A DNA stretch of 64,000 nucleotides from Streptomyces sp. NBC_00775 (GTDB taxonomy: Bacteria > Actinomycetota > Actinomycetes > Streptomycetales > Streptomycetaceae), in the NCBI RefSeq assembly GCF_036347135.1, contig NZ_CP108938.1:496001-560000 (forward strand), written 5' to 3'. A program made the translations under genes and the position numbers. Under the pieces are notes generated by a model. That model ran no database searches, was not told the origin of the DNA, and saw nothing but the letters and a program-made list of their open reading frames with translations. Shown piece by piece: positions 8,905 through 17,666 of the stretch (positions are counted from its first letter, which is position 1; each line of letters opens with the position of its first letter).

Positions 8905-10167
8905 ATGGGGAGCGAACGCCTCACCGCCTGGCGCAGAGCCGCCGTCGTCGCGGCGCTCATGCTGGCCGCCTTCACCTTCAACACCACGGAGAATCTGCCG
9001 GTCGGGCTGCTCTCCCTCATCTCGGACGACCTGCGTGTGTCGCTGGCGTCCGTCGGAATGCTGGTCACCGGCTACGGCCTGACCGTGGCCGTCGTCTCGC
9101 TGCCCCTCGCGCACCTGACCCGGTCGATCCCGCGCCGTCATGTGCTGTCGGGCCTGCTGGCGCTGCTCGTGCTGGCCAGCTGGGTCTCGGCACTGGGTGC
9201 CCTCTCCTACGGGCTCCTGCTCGGGGCACGCGTGGCGACCGCGCTGGCCCAGGCGCTGTTCTGGGCGGTGATGGGTCCGGTCGCGGTGGGGCTGTTCCCG
9301 CCCGAGCGGCGCGGCCGGGTCATCGGGCTGTTGTCGGTCGGGGGTTCCCTCGCCACGGTGCTCGGGGTTCCGGCCGGTACCTGGCTGGGCGGGCACAGCG
9401 GCTGGCGAACGCCGTTTCTGGTCCTGGGCGCGATCGGTCTCGTATCGCTCGTCGCGATCGCCGTCCTGCTGCCGACCTCGCGTCCGGAGGAGGGGCATGC
9501 CGCGTACGGGGCCGCTCCCGACGCCCGCCGGTTCGCCGTGGTGCTGGCCACGACCGCGCTGTCGGTGACCGGAGCCTTCGCGGGATTCACGTATGTGGTC
9601 GCCTTCCTCGACGAGGTGAGCGGGTTCTCGGAGGGCTCGGTGAGCGCGCTGCTGATGGTGTTCGGGGTGGCGGGGATCGCGGGCGTCACCGCGGCCGGGC
9701 CGCTCCTCGACCGCTTCCCGCGCGGGACACTGTGCGTCCCGGTGGCGGCCCAGGCGGTGGCCCTGCTCGGCCTGTACGCGGGTGGTGGCAGCCAGCCGGT
9801 GACCGTCGCCATGCTGATGCTGCTCGGCGCTTCCGTGGGACCCGTGTTCATGGCCACGCAGAGCCAGGTGCTCCATGTCGCTCCCGGGCGCACCGAGTTG
9901 GCCCTGGCGGCGAACTCGGCCGCTTTCAACGCGGGGGTGGCGGCGGGCGCTCTGACCGGAGGCGCCCTGCTGTCCGCCGTGGGGGTGCGCGGAACGTTCC
10001 TGATCGGCGGGCTGCTGACCGTCGGGGCGCTGGCGGTGCTGACGTGGCCCGTGCCCGCAGCGCTGACCGCCGGTTCGAAGGCCACTCCCCCGGGCCTCAG
10101 TTGGTGGCGGAGGCCTTGTGCGCCGCGGGAATCCGGTAGACGAACGACGGGTACGGGTCCGCGGTGA
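8905..10167 (+). CDS. MFS transporter (AraJ/Cmx-like drug-efflux type)
   Basis: A 420-residue, 12-helix major facilitator. It begins MGSERLTAWRRAAVVAALML at an ATG preceded by AGAAAGG. The loop-2/3 region LPLAHLTRSIPRRHVLSG and the conserved VGGSLATVLGVPAGTWLG stretch suit proton-driven efflux carriers of the chloramphenicol/arabinose-exporter group. It is divergent from an ArsR-type regulator, which probably controls it. The last 23 codons (after TAGSKATPP) look non-conserved and overlap the end of the convergent TPR gene by 71 bases, so the natural stop may have been lost. The substrate is unknown. Confidence 0.86.
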   Translation: MGSERLTAWRRAAVVAALMLAAFTFNTTENLPVGLLSLISDDLRVSLASVGMLVTGYGLTVAVVSLPLAHLTRSIPRRHVLSGLLALLVLASWVSALGALSYGLLLGARVATALAQALFWAVMGPVAVGLFPPERRGRVIGLLSVGGSLATVLGVPAGTWLGGHSGWRTPFLVLGAIGLVSLVAIAVLLPTSRPEEGHAAYGAAPDARRFAVVLATTALSVTGAFAGFTYVVAFLDEVSGFSEGSVSALLMVFGVAGIAGVTAAGPLLDRFPRGTLCVPVAAQAVALLGLYAGGGSQPVTVAMLMLLGASVGPVFMATQSQVLHVAPGRTELALAANSAAFNAGVAAGALTGGALLSAVGVRGTFLIGGLLTVGALAVLTWPVPAALTAGSKATPPGLSWWRRPCAPRESGRRTTGTGPR

Positions 10168-11842
10168 CCCGCTGCCAGGCCGACCTGACCTCATCCGGAG
10201 CCTGCGCGCGGGCCACGGCGAAGGCGGTGAGGCAGGCGGCATGGACGTCGGTCTGGTCGGTGCGCCGGGTCAGGGCCAGCAGACTGCGCAGGGCGGTGAC
10301 CGCCTCGTCGACGCGGTCACCGGTGAGGTGGGCCTTGGCGGCGGTGCGGAGGGTGGTGGCGAGGGCGGAGAGGGTGACGGCGAGCCCTGCCTCGTACCGC
10401 TCGGGGTCGGTGCCCTCCATCAGCTCCCGCAGGATCGTCTCCGCCTCCTCGTAGCAGGCCAGTGCCCCCGCGTCGTCCCCGGCGTGTCGCAGTGCGCGGG
10501 CGAGGACCCGCAGACGGCGGGGGGTCAGCGGCTGATAGGTGTCCCAGTCGGACTCGGCCAGCCGACGGGTGATGGCCAGGGCCTCGCGGCCGGCGGCCAC
10601 GGCTGCGTCCGGGCTGCCCGTGCCGTAGTACCGAATGCTGAGATTGGCCAGCGCCCGGGCCAGTTCCGGTTCGTAGGTCTGGGGACTGCGCTCCGCGGCG
10701 CTGCGATACGCGGCCACGCTCTGTTCGCCCGCCTCGACGGCCTCACGGTCGGCGCCTTCCGCCTCGCAGCAGAAAGCCAGGTCGTCCAGGGCCTGGGCGA
10801 GTCTCGGTTCGTAGACTTCGGGGCTGCTTACGGCGAGCCGGGTGCACAGATCGGCCAACTCCCGCAGCGCCGAGCGCTCCTCGCCGGTCTTCTTCAGCCG
10901 GCCCAGGCGGTGGGCCAGGCACTCCAGGGCCTCGACCAGCCACGGTTCGCCGATGGCCGCATTCCGCTCGGCCAGCGTGCGGCTCACGGCGACGGCCTGC
11001 TCCGCGGTCTCGCGCGCCCGGGGATGGTCACCGGTCACGTCCTGGCACCGGGCCAGGTCGGTCAGGAGCCGGGCACGCAGGGGCAGCATGATCTCCGGGT
11101 AGATCCACGCGGGGAACTCGTCCGTCGCTTCCCGGGCCTCGGCTCCGACCTCGACGGCCTCGCCGTACCGACCGAGCGCGCGCAGTCCGCCGGTCAGCTC
11201 GGCCAGCACGCGGGGCTTCACCAGCTGCACGCGTTGCTGCTGTCCGAACGACATGTCCCGAAGCAGCCCGGCGCACTCCTCGTAGACAGCGACGGACTCC
11301 TCCGCACGACCGAGGCCGCCCAGCACCAAGGCGTAGGTGCGCAGGGCGCCGGCAAGGGTTCCCAGTGACCTGTCCCGGCGCCGGGACACGGCATGCCGGT
11401 ACGCCGCCACGCATTCCCGGGCCGCCTCCAAAGCCTCCTCGAGCGGGCCGGCCTCGGTCAGCGTCTGAGCTCGGGTGTGCAGGACAGAGGCGGTCTGGGC
11501 CCGGGACGTTCGGGCGCCAGGGACCGTCAGGGACTCGTCGGCCGCCATCAGCGCGTCCTGATGACGGCCGGCCAGGAGCAGCGCGCCGGCGTACAGGGCA
11601 AGGGCGCGGGCCAAGCCGTCCCGGTCACGTCGCCGAGGGTGCTCACCCGCGAGAAGGACGCGGTACGCGGCGACGGCCTCCGCGCTCCATGCGAGGCGTC
11701 GTGCCGGCGGCTGTGGCCGCATCCACACCCACCCGGGTGTGAGGCACCGCAGCAGCGCGGCGCCGAGCAACGGCCGACCCACCCGCGGGCTGACCCGGGC
11801 CAGCGCGCGCGGCAGGGGCAGCAGGATCCGCACCACACCCAT
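10097..11842 (-). CDS. Tetratricopeptide-repeat protein
   Basis: The 581-residue protein is almost wholly helical with repeated TPR-like motifs (LARALALYAGALLLAGRHQDA, LARALANLSIRYYGTGSPDAA, LRVLARALRHAGDDAGALACYEEAE). An N-terminal segment, VRILLPLPRALARVSPRVG, may contact the membrane. The ATG at 11842 has an excellent GAGGGGGAG ribosome site; earlier in-frame ATGs lack one. No enzymatic or DNA-binding domain is seen. Such proteins in Streptomyces are usually scaffolds with no assigned partner. Confidence 0.8.
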   Translation of the reverse strand: MGVVRILLPLPRALARVSPRVGRPLLGAALLRCLTPGWVWMRPQPPARRLAWSAEAVAAYRVLLAGEHPRRRDRDGLARALALYAGALLLAGRHQDALMAADESLTVPGARTSRAQTASVLHTRAQTLTEAGPLEEALEAARECVAAYRHAVSRRRDRSLGTLAGALRTYALVLGGLGRAEESVAVYEECAGLLRDMSFGQQQRVQLVKPRVLAELTGGLRALGRYGEAVEVGAEAREATDEFPAWIYPEIMLPLRARLLTDLARCQDVTGDHPRARETAEQAVAVSRTLAERNAAIGEPWLVEALECLAHRLGRLKKTGEERSALRELADLCTRLAVSSPEVYEPRLAQALDDLAFCCEAEGADREAVEAGEQSVAAYRSAAERSPQTYEPELARALANLSIRYYGTGSPDAAVAAGREALAITRRLAESDWDTYQPLTPRRLRVLARALRHAGDDAGALACYEEAETILRELMEGTDPERYEAGLAVTLSALATTLRTAAKAHLTGDRVDEAVTALRSLLALTRRTDQTDVHAACLTAFAVARAQAPDEVRSAWQRVTADPYPSFVYRIPAAHKASATN

Positions 11843-12327
11843 CCGCTCCCCCTCACCCCTCATGCCCATGACGATCGGGCCCGCTCCCTGGTTGCACGCC
11901 GGCTGCCATGAGTTCCACAGTCGTTGTCCGCCACCGATCACCGAGGGGTGTCACGCGGTCGGCACCCTGTCCGCGGTGGGCGAGGGCGAGCGCGGGTGGG
12001 CGCCGCGATGACGGAGCTGGTCGCCGCCTGCCTACGGTCGCTCGAAGACGGCCCGGTGTCCTCGGGCGCGCCCCCCGACGTGGTGGCGCTGTTCGCGGGG
12101 CCCCTGCCGGATGAGCGGCCCGGCCGGCGCCCACCGTCCTTCAGGGGCGCGAAGGCCCCATCGCCGCGGCAGCATGGTGGGCGCGGTTCCTGAGCCCATT
12201 CCTACGGATTCCTGCCCCGACGCGCCGGATCCCGTAGAACCGGCTCCAATAGAGACTGACGGGATACGACCGGCACGACATCCGCGGAACGAGTCGCTTC
12301 TCCGCGGCGGTGCGATGGAGGTCCGCG
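11843..12327. other. Intergenic region, 485 bases
   Basis: This lies between the divergent TPR and cNMP-domain genes. A possible short frame from an ATG at 12008 to 12193 (61 codons, MTELVAACLRSLEDG...) has no ribosome site and a low-complexity Arg/Pro tail. I treat it as unlikely, or as a gene remnant. GGAGG at 12317-12321 serves the next gene. Nothing else is recognisable. Confidence 0.4.
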
Positions 12328-12780
12328 ATGTCCACTGCTCTCCGGCTTCTGCCCGCCCTCGCTCCCGAGCATCGCGAACGGCTGATGAGCGTGGCCCGCG
12401 AGGTCTCGTTCCCCGCGGACGGAAGGATCTTCGAGGCAGGGGGTACCGCGGACCGTTTCTGGGTGGTCCGCTCCGGGACGGTCTCCTTGTACCAGCAGGT
12501 CGTCGCGGACAGACGTATCTCCGTCGCGCAACTGGGCCCCGGCGATCTGCTCGGCTGGTCGTGGTTGTTCCCGCCACACACCTGGGATTTCGGCGCCGAG
12601 GCCTTCAGTCCCGTACGCGCCTATGAATTCGACGCGGCGCAGGTGCGGACTCTCTGCGACCAGGATCCGACGCTGGAGCTGTCCCTGACCCGGACGATCG
12701 GCGCCATCCTGGCCCACCGGCTGGAGACGACGCGGGCGGCGCTGATCGAGCACTACGCGCGCCACGGTGGCAGTCGGTGA
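12328..12780 (+). CDS. Stand-alone cyclic-nucleotide-binding-domain protein
   Basis: The 150-residue protein is a single Crp/Fnr-type cNMP-binding beta-roll: LLPALAPEHRERLMSVAREVSFPADGRIFEAGG, then RFWVVRSGTVSLYQQ, then AQLGPGDLLGWSWLFPP. The phosphate-binding cassette is atypical and lacks the usual R-A/S-A pair. A helical tail follows, but no helix-turn-helix, so it is not a complete Crp-type regulator. The ATG at 12328 is set by GGAGG 6 bases upstream; an earlier GTG at 12310 is not. Proteins like this often sit by universal-stress or nitroreductase genes, but not here. Confidence 0.78.
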   Translation: MSTALRLLPALAPEHRERLMSVAREVSFPADGRIFEAGGTADRFWVVRSGTVSLYQQVVADRRISVAQLGPGDLLGWSWLFPPHTWDFGAEAFSPVRAYEFDAAQVRTLCDQDPTLELSLTRTIGAILAHRLETTRAALIEHYARHGGSR

Positions 12781-12822
12781 GGGCGGGCCCTCGGGCCGGC
12801 CGGGCTGGGATAGGAATCTCGT

Positions 12823-13638
12823 ATGGACGACACCCTGGATTCCCCGGACGCCCGTGATTCCTTCCAGCTTCTGCCCGGCGCGGCCGACTCGCCCGTGATC
12901 CTGCATGTGCCGCACTCCTCGCGGTACATACCGGTATCTCTGCGCGACGGCATCGTGCTCGACGACGCGGGGCTGGAGCGCGAGTTGGACCACATCACGG
13001 ACGCGCACACCGCGCAGTTGGCCGCGGCCGTCGCCGAGGCGGCCGACGTCACGCCGTGGCGGTTCGTGAACCGGCTGTCCCGGCTGGTGATCGATCCCGA
13101 GCGCTTTCCCGACGAACGGGAGGAGATGCTGGCCGTCGGGATGGGCGCGGTCTACACCCGGACCACGCATCGCGCGCCGCTGCGGCCCGCGGACGTCGAT
13201 CCGCGGCCGCTGATCGACCGCTACTTCCACCCCTACGCACGGGCGATGACGGCGGCGGTGGCCGACCGGCTGGCCGCCACCGGGCGGGCCGTGGTCGTCG
13301 ACGTCCACTCGTATCCGACGGCCCGGCTGCCCTACGAGCTGCACGGCGACGGTCCACGGCCGCCGGTCTGTGTGGGGACCGACTCCTTTCACACGCCGCC
13401 CGAGCTGGTCGCCCTCGCGGAGAAGGCGTTCGCGGGCGTGGGGGGCGTGGGGATCGACAGCCCGTTCTCCGGCGCGTACGTGCCCCTGCGGTTCTACGAA
13501 CGGGAGCCGCGGGTCGCGGCCCTGATGGTGGAGATCCGGCGGGACACGTACATGACCGAACCGGGCGGTCCGGCGGGTCCGGGGCTCGCGCGCCTGGCCG
13601 CGGCGCTGACCGCGCTCGTCGATGCCGTGTCGACGTAG
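12823..13638 (+). CDS. N-formylglutamate amidohydrolase
   Basis: This 271-residue cytoplasmic metallo-hydrolase belongs to the N-formylglutamate deformylase family (histidine catabolism or N-formyl amino acid recycling). Recognisable pieces are VILHVPHSSRYIP, the metal-binding ELDHITDAHT, NRLSRLVIDPERFPDE, VVVDVHSYPTARLPYEL and VALMVEIRRDTYM. Length and motif order match the family. It follows the cNMP gene on the same strand with a 42-base gap. No other hut gene is nearby, so its physiological substrate is open. Confidence 0.85.
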   Translation: MDDTLDSPDARDSFQLLPGAADSPVILHVPHSSRYIPVSLRDGIVLDDAGLERELDHITDAHTAQLAAAVAEAADVTPWRFVNRLSRLVIDPERFPDEREEMLAVGMGAVYTRTTHRAPLRPADVDPRPLIDRYFHPYARAMTAAVADRLAATGRAVVVDVHSYPTARLPYELHGDGPRPPVCVGTDSFHTPPELVALAEKAFAGVGGVGIDSPFSGAYVPLRFYEREPRVAALMVEIRRDTYMTEPGGPAGPGLARLAAALTALVDAVST

Positions 13639-13696
13639 CCGCTGGGAGGTATCACATGGAGGTGGCCCTCCGGCGCGATCACCCCTAGGGTCGGGG

Positions 13697-13710
13697 TAAG
13701 CAATCGCTTA
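13697..13710. promoter_or_regulatory. Palindrome TAAGCAATCGCTTA upstream of amidohydrolase gene
   Basis: TAAGC and GCTTA arms flank AATC, 35 bases before the amidohydrolase start and after the preceding gene's stop. Its size and AT-rich arms suit a TetR/FadR-type operator overlapping a promoter. No matching regulator gene is adjacent. Confidence 0.4.
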
Positions 13711-13744
13711 GTCAGGGTGTCCGACCCAGGGGAGGCACGGGACC

Positions 13745-14569
13745 ATGCCGGTCGTCGACGCGTGGATGCAGCACCCCACACTCCGTCACTCCAACCACGA
13801 GATGTTCGAGTCGCTGCGCCGCTGGACGGGCATGGAACTGCTGAAGGAGCCGCTGCCGGTCGAGGTCACCGTCGCCGCGATGGCGGAGGCCGACGTGGAG
13901 ATCGGCCTCTCGGCGGCCTGGTACGGGCCCCAGGGCGCCCTCATCAGCAACGACGAGGTCGCCGGGTTCGTCGCCCGGTCAGACGGGCGGCTGCGCGGCG
14001 TCGCGGGCGCCGATCTCACGAAGCCCGTCGCGGCCGTCCGGGAGCTGCGGCGGGCCGTCGAGGAGCTGGGCTTCGTCGCCCTGCGGATCGTGCCCTGGCT
14101 GTGGCAGCTGCCGCCCACCGACCGGCTCTACTATCCGCTGTACGCCGCCTGCGTCGAGCTCGGCGTCCCCTTCTGCACCCAGGTCGGGCACACCGGACCG
14201 CTGCGCCCCTCCGAGACCGGCCGGCCCATCCCGTACATCGACCAGGTCGCGCTCGACTTCCCCGAACTGACCATCGTCTGCGGGCACATCGGCTACCCGT
14301 GGACCACCGAGATGATCGCGGTGGCCGACAAACACGCGAACGTCCACATCGACACCAGCGCGTACACCGCCCGCCGCTATCCGCCCGAGCTGGTGGAGTA
14401 TCTGCGCGGCCGGGGACGGCACAAGGTCCTCTTCGGCACCAACTACCCCATGATCACGCCCGCTCGGGCGCTGGAACACCTCGCCGACCTGCGCCTCGAC
14501 GACGAGACGACGGAGCTGTTCCTGTCGGGCAACGCCCGATCCGTCTTCCGCCTCCCGGATCATTCGTAG
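13745..14569 (+). CDS. Amidohydrolase-2 family protein (metal-dependent hydrolase/decarboxylase)
   Basis: This 274-residue TIM-barrel protein belongs to the amidohydrolase-2 group (decarboxylases and lactonases). The N-terminal VDAWMQHP takes the place of the usual metal HxH. CTQVGHTGP holds a metal-site His, IVCGHIGYPW is the second His strand, and LFGTNYPMI carries the late-strand region. The first HxH is altered and the usual catalytic Asp (FGSDYP) is Asn in FGTNYP, so metal use or activity may differ from type members. A GGGGAGGC ribosome site precedes the ATG at 13745. The substrate is unknown. Confidence 0.75.
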   Translation: MPVVDAWMQHPTLRHSNHEMFESLRRWTGMELLKEPLPVEVTVAAMAEADVEIGLSAAWYGPQGALISNDEVAGFVARSDGRLRGVAGADLTKPVAAVRELRRAVEELGFVALRIVPWLWQLPPTDRLYYPLYAACVELGVPFCTQVGHTGPLRPSETGRPIPYIDQVALDFPELTIVCGHIGYPWTTEMIAVADKHANVHIDTSAYTARRYPPELVEYLRGRGRHKVLFGTNYPMITPARALEHLADLRLDDETTELFLSGNARSVFRLPDHS

Positions 14570-14617
14570 ATGCTTGAGCCCGACACCGTTCGACCCTGAG
14601 GTGAGGGCAGCCCAGCG

Positions 14618-15868
14618 ATGGCTTTGCAGATCAGCGCCACCAACCCGGAGCATCCCGCGCTCCTGCTCGAACTGCCCTGGCAGCTGCCCCTGGAGGAGTG
14701 GCCCGAGCACTACCTGGTGCCGCTGCCGCGCGGCATCTCCCGGCATGTAGTGCGCTACGCGCGCGCCGGGGACGAGGTGGTGGCCGTCAAGGAGCTCGCC
14801 GAGCGGCCCGCGGTGCGCGAGTACGAGCTGCTGCGCAGCCTGGACCGGATCGGCATCCCGGCGGTCGATCCGCTCGCCGTGGTGACCGGGCGCACCGACG
14901 GCACGGGCGAGCCGCTGGAGCCCGTACTGATCACCCGGCATCTGGGCGGCTCGATGCCGTACCGGTCGATGTTCGAGACGACGATGCGGCCCGCCACCAT
15001 GCACCGGCTGATGGACGCGCTCGCGGTGCTGCTCGTGCGGCTGCATCTGGCGGGGTTCGCCTGGGGCGACTGCTCGCTGTCGAACACGCTGTTCCGGCGT
15101 GACGCCGGGGCGTACGCGGCGTATCTGGTGGACGCCGAGACCGGGGACCTGCACCCTCAGCTCAGCAGCGGACAGCGCGAGTACGATCTCGATCTCGCCC
15201 GGGTCAACATCAGCGGGGAACTGCTGGACCTGGAGGCGGCCGGAGCCCTGCACCCCTCGGTGGACCCGATCGAGTTCGGCATGGAGATCTGCGCGCGCTA
15301 CCGGGGCCTGTGGGAGGAGCTGACCCGTACGTCGGTGTATCCGGCGGGCAAGTACCACTACATCGACCGCCGGATACGCCGCCTCAACGACCTCGGTTTC
15401 GATGTCGCCGAGATGCAGATAGCGCACTCCGCCAACGGCGACACCGTCACCTTCGTCCCCAAGGTCGTCGACGCGGGCCACCATCAGCGTCAGCTGCTGC
15501 GGCTGACCGGGCTCGACACCGAGGAGAACCAGGCACGCCGGCTCCTGAACGACCTGGAGAGCTGGATGGCCACCCAGGACGACTACGCGCCGGGCGACCC
15601 CCTCGCCGCCCGCCCGGAGGTCCTCGCCCACCGCTGGGTGCGGGACGTGTTCCGGCCGACCGTCCGGGCCGTGCCGCTGGACCTGCGCGGGTCCATGGAC
15701 CCGGCCGAGGTCTACCACGAGCTCCTCGAACACCGCTGGTTCCTGTCCGAGCAGGCCCAGCACGACATCGGCCTGGACACGGCCGTCGAGGACTACGTCA
15801 CGACCATCCTGCCCAAGGTCCGTGACACCCTGCCGCCCCGGGCGGACGCCCCCGCGTCGCCCGCCTGA
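14618..15868 (+). CDS. DUF4032 protein with kinase-like fold
   Basis: The 416-residue protein has an N-terminal lipopolysaccharide-kinase/RIO-like fold: DEVVAVKELAERPAVREYE supplies a Lys-Glu pair, LITRHLGGSMPY the hinge, WGDCSLSNTLFR the HGD-like catalytic loop with its Asn, and LVDAETGD a DxD-like acidic site. The C-terminal half is the DUF4032 domain. The His of HGD is Trp here. It is probably a cytoplasmic kinase or kinase-like protein; no substrate is known to me. It starts 48 bases after the amidohydrolase and is followed by the signalling/redox operon after 121 bases. Confidence 0.8.
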   Translation: MALQISATNPEHPALLLELPWQLPLEEWPEHYLVPLPRGISRHVVRYARAGDEVVAVKELAERPAVREYELLRSLDRIGIPAVDPLAVVTGRTDGTGEPLEPVLITRHLGGSMPYRSMFETTMRPATMHRLMDALAVLLVRLHLAGFAWGDCSLSNTLFRRDAGAYAAYLVDAETGDLHPQLSSGQREYDLDLARVNISGELLDLEAAGALHPSVDPIEFGMEICARYRGLWEELTRTSVYPAGKYHYIDRRIRRLNDLGFDVAEMQIAHSANGDTVTFVPKVVDAGHHQRQLLRLTGLDTEENQARRLLNDLESWMATQDDYAPGDPLAARPEVLAHRWVRDVFRPTVRAVPLDLRGSMDPAEVYHELLEHRWFLSEQAQHDIGLDTAVEDYVTTILPKVRDTLPPRADAPASPA

Positions 15869-15896
15869 GAAGCCGGTTTCTGAGCAAAAGCGACCG

Positions 15897-15910
15897 ATCG
15901 TACATACGAT
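15897..15910. promoter_or_regulatory. Inverted repeat ATCGTA-CA-TACGAT before the redox/signalling operon
   Basis: This near-perfect dyad lies 80 bases upstream of the first gene of the three-gene operon, inside the only gap that could hold its promoter. It is a candidate operator; no adjacent transcription-factor gene explains it. Confidence 0.4.
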
Positions 15911-15989
15911 TGGGCCTGTACCGGCCGAGCGGAGCCCGAATGCGTCCGTGCGGCCGGAACGAAACTGACCTGCTCGGGGTGGGAGACGT

Positions 15990-17666
15990 ATGGCACAGGC
16001 CGCCAGTCCAGCGCGGACCGTCATTCTGACCGTCGATGACGATCCCGGAGTGTCGCGCGCCGTCGCCCGCGACCTGCGACGCCGCTACGGCGAGGCGCAC
16101 CGGATCGTGCGCGCCGAGTCCGGGGAGACCGCCCTGGACGCGCTGCGGGAGCTGAAGCTGCGCGGTGACCAGGTGGCGGTGATCCTCGCGGACTACCGGA
16201 TGCCCCAGATGAACGGCATCGAGTTCCTGGAGCAGGCCCTCGACGTGTATCCGGGCGCGCGGCGGGTGCTGCTGACCGCGTACGCGGACACGAACGCGGC
16301 GATCGACGCGATCAATGTGATCGATCTGGACCACTACCTGCTCAAGCCGTGGGATCCGCCGGAGGAGAAGCTGTATCCGGTCGTGGACGATCTGCTGGAC
16401 GCGTGGCGGGCCAGCGACTACCGGCCCGTGGCGACCTGCAAGGTGGTCGGGCACCGGTGGTCGGCGCGTTCCTCGGGCGTACGGGAGTTCCTGGCCCGCA
16501 ACCAGGTGCCCTACCGCTGGTACTCGTCCGACACACCGGAGGGGCTGCGGCTGCTGGCCGCCGCCGGGCAGGACGGTGAGCGGCTGCCGCTGGTGATCAC
16601 CCCGGACGGTACGCCGCTGGTGGAGCCCGAGGACCCGGATCTCGCGGCGCGGGTGGGGCTGGCGACGACGCCGACGGAGGAGTTCTACGACCTCGTCGTC
16701 ATCGGCGGCGGTCCGGCGGGGCTCGGAGCGGCCGTGTACGGCGCGTCCGAGGGGCTGCGGACCGTTCTCGTGGAGCGCCAGGCGACCGGTGGACAGGCGG
16801 GGCAGAGCTCACGCATCGAGAACTATCTCGGCTTCCCCGACGGTGTGTCCGGGGCGCAGCTCACCGACCGGGCGCGGCGGCAGGCGGCGAAGTTCGGCGC
16901 CGAGATCCTCACCGCGCGCGAGGTGACCCGTCTCGAGGTCACGGGCGCGTCGCGCACCATCCACTTCTCCGACGGTTCCGCGATCTCCGCGCACTCGGTG
17001 ATCCTGGCGACGGGTGTGTCGTACCGGCAGCTGGAGGCTCCAGGTCTGGCCGATCTGACGGGATGCGGGGTCTTCTACGGGTCGGCGCTGACCGAGGCGG
17101 CCGCCTGCCAGGGCCACGACGTGTACATCGTGGGCGGGGCGAACTCGGCCGGGCAGGCCGCCATGTACCTGGCGCGGGGCGCCAAGTCCGTCACCATCCT
17201 GGTCCGGGGTTCGTCCCTGTCCGCGTCGATGTCGCACTATCTGATCCAGCAGATCGGCGACGCGCCCAACATCAGCGTGCGCACCGGTACGGTCGTCGAG
17301 GCGGCGCACGGCACGGACCATCTGGAGCAGCTCACCCTGCGCGATGTGGCGAGCGGGCACACCGAACTCGTCGACGCGCAATGGATGTTCGTGTTCATCG
17401 GCGCGGCCCCGCTCACCGACTGGCTGGAGGGGACCGTGCTCAGAGACACGCGCGGATTCATCATGACCGGCCCGGACATGACCCCCGACGGGCAGCCGCC
17501 CGCGGGCTGGGAGCTGGACCGGCCGCCGTATCACCTGGAGACCAATGTGCCCGGCGTGTTCGTGGCCGGGGACGCGCGCGCCGAGTCCGCCAAGCGTGTC
17601 GCCTCCGCCGTCGGAGAGGGAGCCATGGCCGTGATGCTCGTCCACCGTTATCTGGAGCAGTCATGA
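15990..17666 (+). CDS. Fused response-regulator receiver / thioredoxin reductase-like flavoprotein
   Basis: The 558-residue three-part protein has: residues ~8-130, a receiver (VDDD near 15-18, phospho-acceptor Asp68 in VILADYRMP, Thr96, Lys119); residues ~150-225, a thioredoxin/glutaredoxin-like fold without CxxC (VGHRWSARSSGVREFL, LPLVITPDGT); residues ~234-558, an FAD/NAD(P) oxidoreductase (VVIGGGPAGL, TGGQAGQSSRIENYLGFP, VYIVGGANSAGQAA, GVFVAGDARAES). The redox-active CxxC of true thioredoxin reductases is replaced by GCGVFYGSALTEAAAC, so classic disulfide exchange is unlikely. It is the first gene of an operon (ATGA overlap with the next), suggesting phosphorylation by the encoded kinase controls the flavoenzyme. 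Confidence 0.88.
   Translation: MAQAASPARTVILTVDDDPGVSRAVARDLRRRYGEAHRIVRAESGETALDALRELKLRGDQVAVILADYRMPQMNGIEFLEQALDVYPGARRVLLTAYADTNAAIDAINVIDLDHYLLKPWDPPEEKLYPVVDDLLDAWRASDYRPVATCKVVGHRWSARSSGVREFLARNQVPYRWYSSDTPEGLRLLAAAGQDGERLPLVITPDGTPLVEPEDPDLAARVGLATTPTEEFYDLVVIGGGPAGLGAAVYGASEGLRTVLVERQATGGQAGQSSRIENYLGFPDGVSGAQLTDRARRQAAKFGAEILTAREVTRLEVTGASRTIHFSDGSAISAHSVILATGVSYRQLEAPGLADLTGCGVFYGSALTEAAACQGHDVYIVGGANSAGQAAMYLARGAKSVTILVRGSSLSASMSHYLIQQIGDAPNISVRTGTVVEAAHGTDHLEQLTLRDVASGHTELVDAQWMFVFIGAAPLTDWLEGTVLRDTRGFIMTGPDMTPDGQPPAGWELDRPPYHLETNVPGVFVAGDARAESAKRVASAVGEGAMAVMLVHRYLEQS

Noticed and set aside
12008..12193. Possible 61-codon gene (MTELVAACLRSLEDG...)
   Set aside because: There is no ribosome site and the second half is Arg/Pro-rich and lacks protein character; at most a remnant.
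13979..16024. 681-codon open frame on the minus strand
   Set aside because: It is antisense to the amidohydrolase and DUF4032 genes, has low-complexity Val/Gly/His composition, and shows no domain.
16680..17666. The flavoprotein as a classical thioredoxin reductase
   Set aside because: The CxxC redox motif is absent and a receiver domain is fused, so the plain name would mislead.
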